Shown: piece by piece, positions 6,353 to 9,465 of the stretch
Layout of the letters: each line of letters opens with the position of its first letter
Position numbering within the stretch: the first letter of the stretch is position 1
Origin: Pseudomonadota bacterium
GTDB taxonomy: Bacteria; Pseudomonadota; Gammaproteobacteria; Burkholderiales; Burkholderiaceae_C
Reading direction: 5' to 3'
Assembly: GCA_023415035.1 (NCBI GenBank)
Contig: JAEZLX010000086.1
Span: 1 to 9,465 of the forward strand
Length of the DNA: 9,465 bases
Translations under genes and position numbers: made by a program
Notes under the pieces: model-generated
Told to the model about the DNA's origin: nothing
The model's database searches: none
The model's input: only the letters and a program-made list of their open reading frames with translations

Positions 6353-7570
6353 ATGACAACGGGATTCCCGCTTTCGATGGCGGCCATCGTCGTGCTCGCG
6401 TTGCTGTCGGCCGTGGCGCCGCTGGCGACCGACATGTACCTGCCGGCCTTTCCGGTCATGGCTGAGCACCTCGGTGCCAGCGCAGCCGGTATCCAGGTGA
6501 CGCTGACGGCCTTTCTGGCGGGGCTGGCCAGCGGACAGCTGCTGATCGGTCCCATGTCCGACCGCTTCGGGCGTCGCAAGCCCCTGATGGCCGGTACCGT
6601 GCTGGCCATCGTGTCGGGGCTGTTCTGCGCCTTTTCGGCGGATGTCGGCAACATGGTGGTCTGGCGCTTTCTGCAGGGCCTGGGGGGTGCGGCGGGCGTG
6701 GTGCTGGCCAGGGCGGTCATCGCCGATCGGACCAAGAACGCGGTCGAGGCGGCGCGCCTGTTCCAGGTGATGATGATCATCGGTGGCCTCGCTCCGGTGC
6801 TGGCGCCCAGCGTGGGCGCGGGCGTTGTGGCACTGGCCGGCTGGCGCGCGGTGTTCGTGGTGCTGGCGGTGCTATCGACGGTGTCGCTGGTGGGGGTGCT
6901 GCGCTGCATCGACGAGAGCCTGCCGGTGGAGCGCCGCCGGCGCGGTGGCTTTGTCGAGCTGCTGCGCACCATGGGCAATGTGCTGTCCAACCGTACATAC
7001 CTGGGCTACACGCTCATGTCGGGCTTCATTTTCATGGTGCTGTTCGGCTACATCTCGGCCTCGCCTTTCGTGTTCCAGGGCATTCTGGGTCTGTCGCCGG
7101 CGGTGTACTCGCTGGTCTTCGGTGTCAATGCGGTCGGCATCGCGGTGGGCAGCGCTCTCTCTGCCCGCTGGGTGGGGCGCGTCCCTCCGCAACGGCTGGT
7201 TGCCATCGGTCTCGCAACCTTCCTGGTGGCGTCGCTGCTGGTGCTGCTGTGCGTGCTCACGGGTGCCGGCCCCGCGCTGATGCTGCCGTGCGTGTTCTTT
7301 GCCATCTGTCCGGTGGGCATGACGCTGGGCAATGCGAGCGCGCTGGCGATCTCGCAGGCACCCCGGGCGGCGGGGACCGCCTCTGCCATGCTGGGTGCGC
7401 TCCAGTTCCTGATGGGGGCGGTGGCTTCGCCTCTGGTGGGCTTGGGCGGCAAGGACTCGGCCGTGCCCATGGCCCTGACGATGGCTGCAGCGTCGTTGCT
7501 GGCGGTTCTGTGCTTTGTCTTGCTGGCACGAGGTGGCGGTGCCCGTGCGGAGGGCGCCGCCACGGCCTGA
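6353..7570 (+). CDS. Bcr/CflA-type MFS drug/H+ antiporter
   Basis: A 405-residue inner-membrane transporter of the drug:H+ antiporter-1 group. Twelve hydrophobic segments can be counted, with the usual cytoplasmic loop between helices 6 and 7 (basic, with VERRRRGG). Seen: the Bcr/CflA signature ATDMYLPAFP at 25-34; motif A, GPMSDRFGRRK (66-76), between helices 2 and 3; and the antiporter motif C region GGLAPVLAPSVGAG in helix 5. The length is normal (family about 390-410). I chose the ATG at 6353 because AGGA at 6343-6346 precedes it by six bases; the upstream TTG at 6308 lacks a ribosome site and would add a non-membrane leader. It is divergent from the IclR gene and probably regulated by it. 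Known relatives export drugs, sulfonamides, bicyclomycin or amino acids such as cysteine. The substrate here is unknown, but the monooxygenase downstream makes an aromatic or toxic intermediate plausible. Confidence 0.9.
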   Translation: MTTGFPLSMAAIVVLALLSAVAPLATDMYLPAFPVMAEHLGASAAGIQVTLTAFLAGLASGQLLIGPMSDRFGRRKPLMAGTVLAIVSGLFCAFSADVGNMVVWRFLQGLGGAAGVVLARAVIADRTKNAVEAARLFQVMMIIGGLAPVLAPSVGAGVVALAGWRAVFVVLAVLSTVSLVGVLRCIDESLPVERRRRGGFVELLRTMGNVLSNRTYLGYTLMSGFIFMVLFGYISASPFVFQGILGLSPAVYSLVFGVNAVGIAVGSALSARWVGRVPPQRLVAIGLATFLVASLLVLLCVLTGAGPALMLPCVFFAICPVGMTLGNASALAISQAPRAAGTASAMLGALQFLMGAVASPLVGLGGKDSAVPMALTMAAASLLAVLCFVLLARGGGARAEGAATA

Positions 7571-7598
7571 CGGTCTGGTAGCCACGTAGCCGGCCTTC

Positions 7599-7640
7599 CT
7601 GACCCGCGTCAAGCTCCACTGCCTCGTCCCCGGGCACAAT
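7599..7640 (+). promoter_or_regulatory. Candidate CRP/FNR-type class II promoter of the monooxygenase gene
   Basis: CACAAT (7635-7640, four of six to consensus) ends seven bases before the ATG at 7648, and there is no recognisable -35 hexamer. Instead CTGAC-CCGC-GTCAA (7599-7612) resembles the FNR/CRP-family box TTGAT-N4-ATCAA. Its centre (7605.5) lies 41.5 bp before a start at 7647, the classic class II activator position. No Shine-Dalgarno sequence precedes the ATG, so the transcript may be leaderless. All roles are inferred from position and similarity. Confidence 0.4.
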
Positions 7641-7647
7641 CGGCCCC

Positions 7648-8868
7648 ATGACACAAGACGTGGTGATCGCCGGTGCCGGCATCGGAGGCCTGGCCTGCGC
7701 ACTGGCGCTGGCCCGCACGGGGCAAAGGGTCCGGGTGCTCGAGCAGGCCACCCGGCTGGCCGAGGTCGGGGCGGGCATACAGCTCGGCCCCAACGCCGTC
7801 CGCGTGCTGGATGCCTGGGGCCTTTCGCAGGCACTGACCGCCTGCGCGGCCTTTCCCGAGGCGCTGACGGTGCGGGACGCCCATTCCTCGGTGACACTGG
7901 GCCGCTTGCGGCTGGGTGCCAGGGCGCGGGCGCGCTATGGGCAGCCCTACGCCAGCATCCACCGTGCCGATCTGCATGACCTGCTGCTGGATGCGCTGGG
8001 TTCGCATGCGAACGCCGAAGTCCTGCTCGGCGCACGTGTGGCGTCGTACGCGGAAGATGCGTCGGGCGTGAGCGTGCAATGCGAGGACGAACGGCAGTAC
8101 CGCTGCGCGGCGCTGGTCGGGGCCGACGGCCTGTGGAGCCGGGTTCGCACCCAGTTGCTGGGAGCCCGACCGGTGCGCGCCAGCGGGCATCTGGCGTACC
8201 GCGGGCTGGTCATGCCCGAGGACCTGCCTGCGCCGTTGCGCGAACCGGTGGTCACGGCCTGGCTGGGGCCGCGCCTGCATGTGGTGCACTACCCGGTGCG
8301 CCGGGGCGAGGTGTTCAACGTGGTGGCCGTGGTCGAAGGTTCGATCGGCCAGGGGCATGGCAGCGCCGCCGGCAGCGATCCGCATAGCTGGACGCACGAG
8401 GCGCACGCCGCTGATCTGACGCGCGCTCTCGGTCCGGGATGCCACGACCTGATGACGATGATCGGGACCGTGCGGGAATGGAAATTGTGGCCACTGAACG
8501 ACCGCCCGCCGATGACCGGGCCGCACGAACACGCGCGCGGCAAGGTTGCCCTGCTGGGCGATGCTGCGCATCCCTTGCGCCCTTACCTTGCGCAGGGCGC
8601 GGCCATGGCCATCGAGGACGCCTGGACCCTTGGCGAGTTGCGGGCCCGAGCCGGACAGTCCGCCGACTGGGAGACGCTGTTTTCACGTTATGCGCTGACA
8701 CGCTGGGCACGCAACGCCCGTGTGCAGGCACGGTCCGAGCGCAATGGCCGCATCTTCCACGCCAGTGGTCTGGTGCGCCGCGGGCGTGACGTCGCCATGG
8801 CCTTGCTGGGAGAATCGCTGCTGGATCAGCCTTGGCTCTATGGTGGCCCCCCGACGCTATCTGCCTGA
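7648..8868 (+). CDS. FAD-dependent aromatic-type monooxygenase (salicylate hydroxylase-like)
   Basis: A 406-residue flavoprotein of the group A hydroxylase family (PHBH/UbiH fold), which uses NAD(P)H and O2 to hydroxylate aromatic or similar rings in the cytoplasm. Seen: the FAD dinucleotide motif GAGIGG (9-14) with Glu32 at the end of the second strand; VGAGIQLGPNAVRVL (41 onward), typical of the salicylate / 3-hydroxybenzoate hydroxylase group; the DG motif GADGLWSRVR (Asp160-Gly161); and the GD motif LLGDAAHPLRPYLAQGAAMAIEDA (Gly304-Asp305) that contacts the FAD ribityl chain. The length fits the family. No good ribosome site precedes the ATG at 7648; see the leaderless promoter candidate. 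The stop is 25 bp before the Bug receptor gene, so the two are probably transcribed together. The exact substrate cannot be told from motifs: salicylate, hydroxybenzoates and N-heterocyclic acids are all used by relatives. Confidence 0.9.
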   Translation: MTQDVVIAGAGIGGLACALALARTGQRVRVLEQATRLAEVGAGIQLGPNAVRVLDAWGLSQALTACAAFPEALTVRDAHSSVTLGRLRLGARARARYGQPYASIHRADLHDLLLDALGSHANAEVLLGARVASYAEDASGVSVQCEDERQYRCAALVGADGLWSRVRTQLLGARPVRASGHLAYRGLVMPEDLPAPLREPVVTAWLGPRLHVVHYPVRRGEVFNVVAVVEGSIGQGHGSAAGSDPHSWTHEAHAADLTRALGPGCHDLMTMIGTVREWKLWPLNDRPPMTGPHEHARGKVALLGDAAHPLRPYLAQGAAMAIEDAWTLGELRARAGQSADWETLFSRYALTRWARNARVQARSERNGRIFHASGLVRRGRDVAMALLGESLLDQPWLYGGPPTLSA

Positions 8869-8893
8869 AACCGTTCACTAGCAAGGAGCACCC

Positions 8894-9465
8894 ATGCCGA
8901 ATGCCACCTCTGTGCGCGTACCCCGTCGTCGCTGGCTCACCGCCGCATCCGCCCTGGCCGCCTTGTCCTTTGCTCCGGCCTGGGCTCGCGAGGGCGGTGG
9001 CTGGCCGAGCCGACCGTTGAAAGTCGTGGTCGGCTTCCCGGCCGGCTCGTCGCCCGACCTGATGGCACGCACCATCGCCGAGCCGCTGTCGCAGGCGCTC
9101 GGTCAGCCTGTGGTGGTGGAAAACCGGCCGGGTGCTGGCGGGAACATCGGTGCCGACCTGGTGGCGCGCGCCACGGACGACCACACGGTCGGCCTGATGA
9201 TCAACGGCAACATGACGATTGCCAAAATCCTGAACCCGGCCACACCCTACGATCCGCTCACGGACCTGGCGCCGGTGTCGCTGCTGGCGGTGGCGCCTCT
9301 GGTGCTCGCGGCGCCGGCCGGTGCGCCGGGTAGCACACCTGCCGGATTCCTTGACGAGGCACGGCGCGCCGGTGACCGCTGGAACTATGGCACGCCGGGC
9401 ATTGGCACCGTGGCGCACCTGGGCATGGAGCTGATCAAGTCGCTGACCGGCATCAGTGCCGTGCA
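8894..9465 (+). CDS. Bug/TctC-family periplasmic solute receptor (3' partial)
   Basis: The first 190 codons of a tripartite tricarboxylate transporter receptor (family length about 320-330); the gene runs past the right edge with no stop. The start ATG follows AAGGAG (8883-8888) by five bases. A signal peptide is clear: a basic start with RRRWL at 11-15, a hydrophobic stretch to about 29, and a likely cut after AWA (29-31). RRRWL also fits a loose twin-arginine motif. The mature part shows the family pattern: WPSRPLKVVVGFPAGSSPD (37-55), the ligand-loop Asp55, VVENRPGAGGNIGAD (74-88), then NYGTPGIGTVAHLGME. Family members bind carboxylates, aromatic acids or amino acids in the periplasm. Many Burkholderiales have dozens as orphans without the TctAB membrane subunits. 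Position 25 bp after the monooxygenase suggests it captures that enzyme's substrate or a related acid. Confidence 0.92.
   Translation, partial: MPNATSVRVPRRRWLTAASALAALSFAPAWAREGGGWPSRPLKVVVGFPAGSSPDLMARTIAEPLSQALGQPVVVENRPGAGGNIGADLVARATDDHTVGLMINGNMTIAKILNPATPYDPLTDLAPVSLLAVAPLVLAAPAGAPGSTPAGFLDEARRAGDRWNYGTPGIGTVAHLGMELIKSLTGISAV

Noticed and set aside
6206..6469. Upstream extension of the IclR frame to 6469
   Set aside because: The extra 88 codons overlap the exporter gene, lack IclR similarity, and no ribosome site precedes their starts. The GTG at 6205 has AGGAG at the right distance.
6872..8035. Minus-strand frame of 387 codons across the MFS end and monooxygenase start
   Set aside because: It crosses an intergenic region and two real genes, and its Arg/Pro/His-rich product shows no motif.

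Overview
The window is GC-rich and densely coded, with short intergenic gaps and no gene-free stretch over 300 bases. The gene content suggests a betaproteobacterium of the order Burkholderiales, probably Comamonadaceae or a close family. The main clues are a Bug/TctC-type periplasmic solute receptor, an IclR regulator facing a Bcr/CflA-type exporter, a beta-type aconitase, and CACAAT/CATGAT-like -10 boxes just upstream of genes. This placement is inferred from family knowledge, not from a search. No RNA genes, insertion sequences, CRISPR arrays or phage genes were seen.

Layout: (1) Positions 1-1329 hold the C-terminal half of an aconitase A, cut by the left edge. (2) Positions 1396-5451 hold a tight four-gene, same-strand operon: a membrane-anchored HtrA-like serine protease without a PDZ domain, a MoxR AAA+ ATPase, a DUF58 protein, and a BatA-like membrane VWA protein. 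The spacings are 17 bp, 11 bp and a 4-bp ATGA overlap. (3) On the minus strand, 6205-5435 encodes an IclR-family regulator that overlaps the end of the VWA gene by 17 bp. (4) A 147-bp divergent control region (6206-6352) carries two perfect inverted repeats. (5) Positions 6353-7570 encode a 12-helix MFS transporter of the Bcr/CflA type. (6) Positions 7648-8868 encode an FAD-dependent aromatic-type monooxygenase, followed 25 bp later by (7) a Bug/TctC receptor (from 8894) that runs off the right edge.

How the genes may work together: the protease, MoxR, DUF58 and VWA genes look like one envelope-located chaperone and quality-control unit. The MoxR ATPase would remodel a target through DUF58 and VWA adaptors, and the protease would act in the periplasm. 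The right half looks like a small-molecule module. The IclR protein probably controls the exporter and itself through a dyad that overlaps its own -35 region and lies just downstream of the exporter's -10. The monooxygenase and receptor appear to be transcribed together. They may start from a separate promoter with a CRP/FNR-like half-site pair centred at -41.5 and little or no leader.

Most of the window is ordinary chromosome. The points most worth a second look are the protease-MoxR-DUF58-VWA unit, the two dyads in the divergent control region, and the putative activator-dependent, near-leaderless promoter of the monooxygenase.
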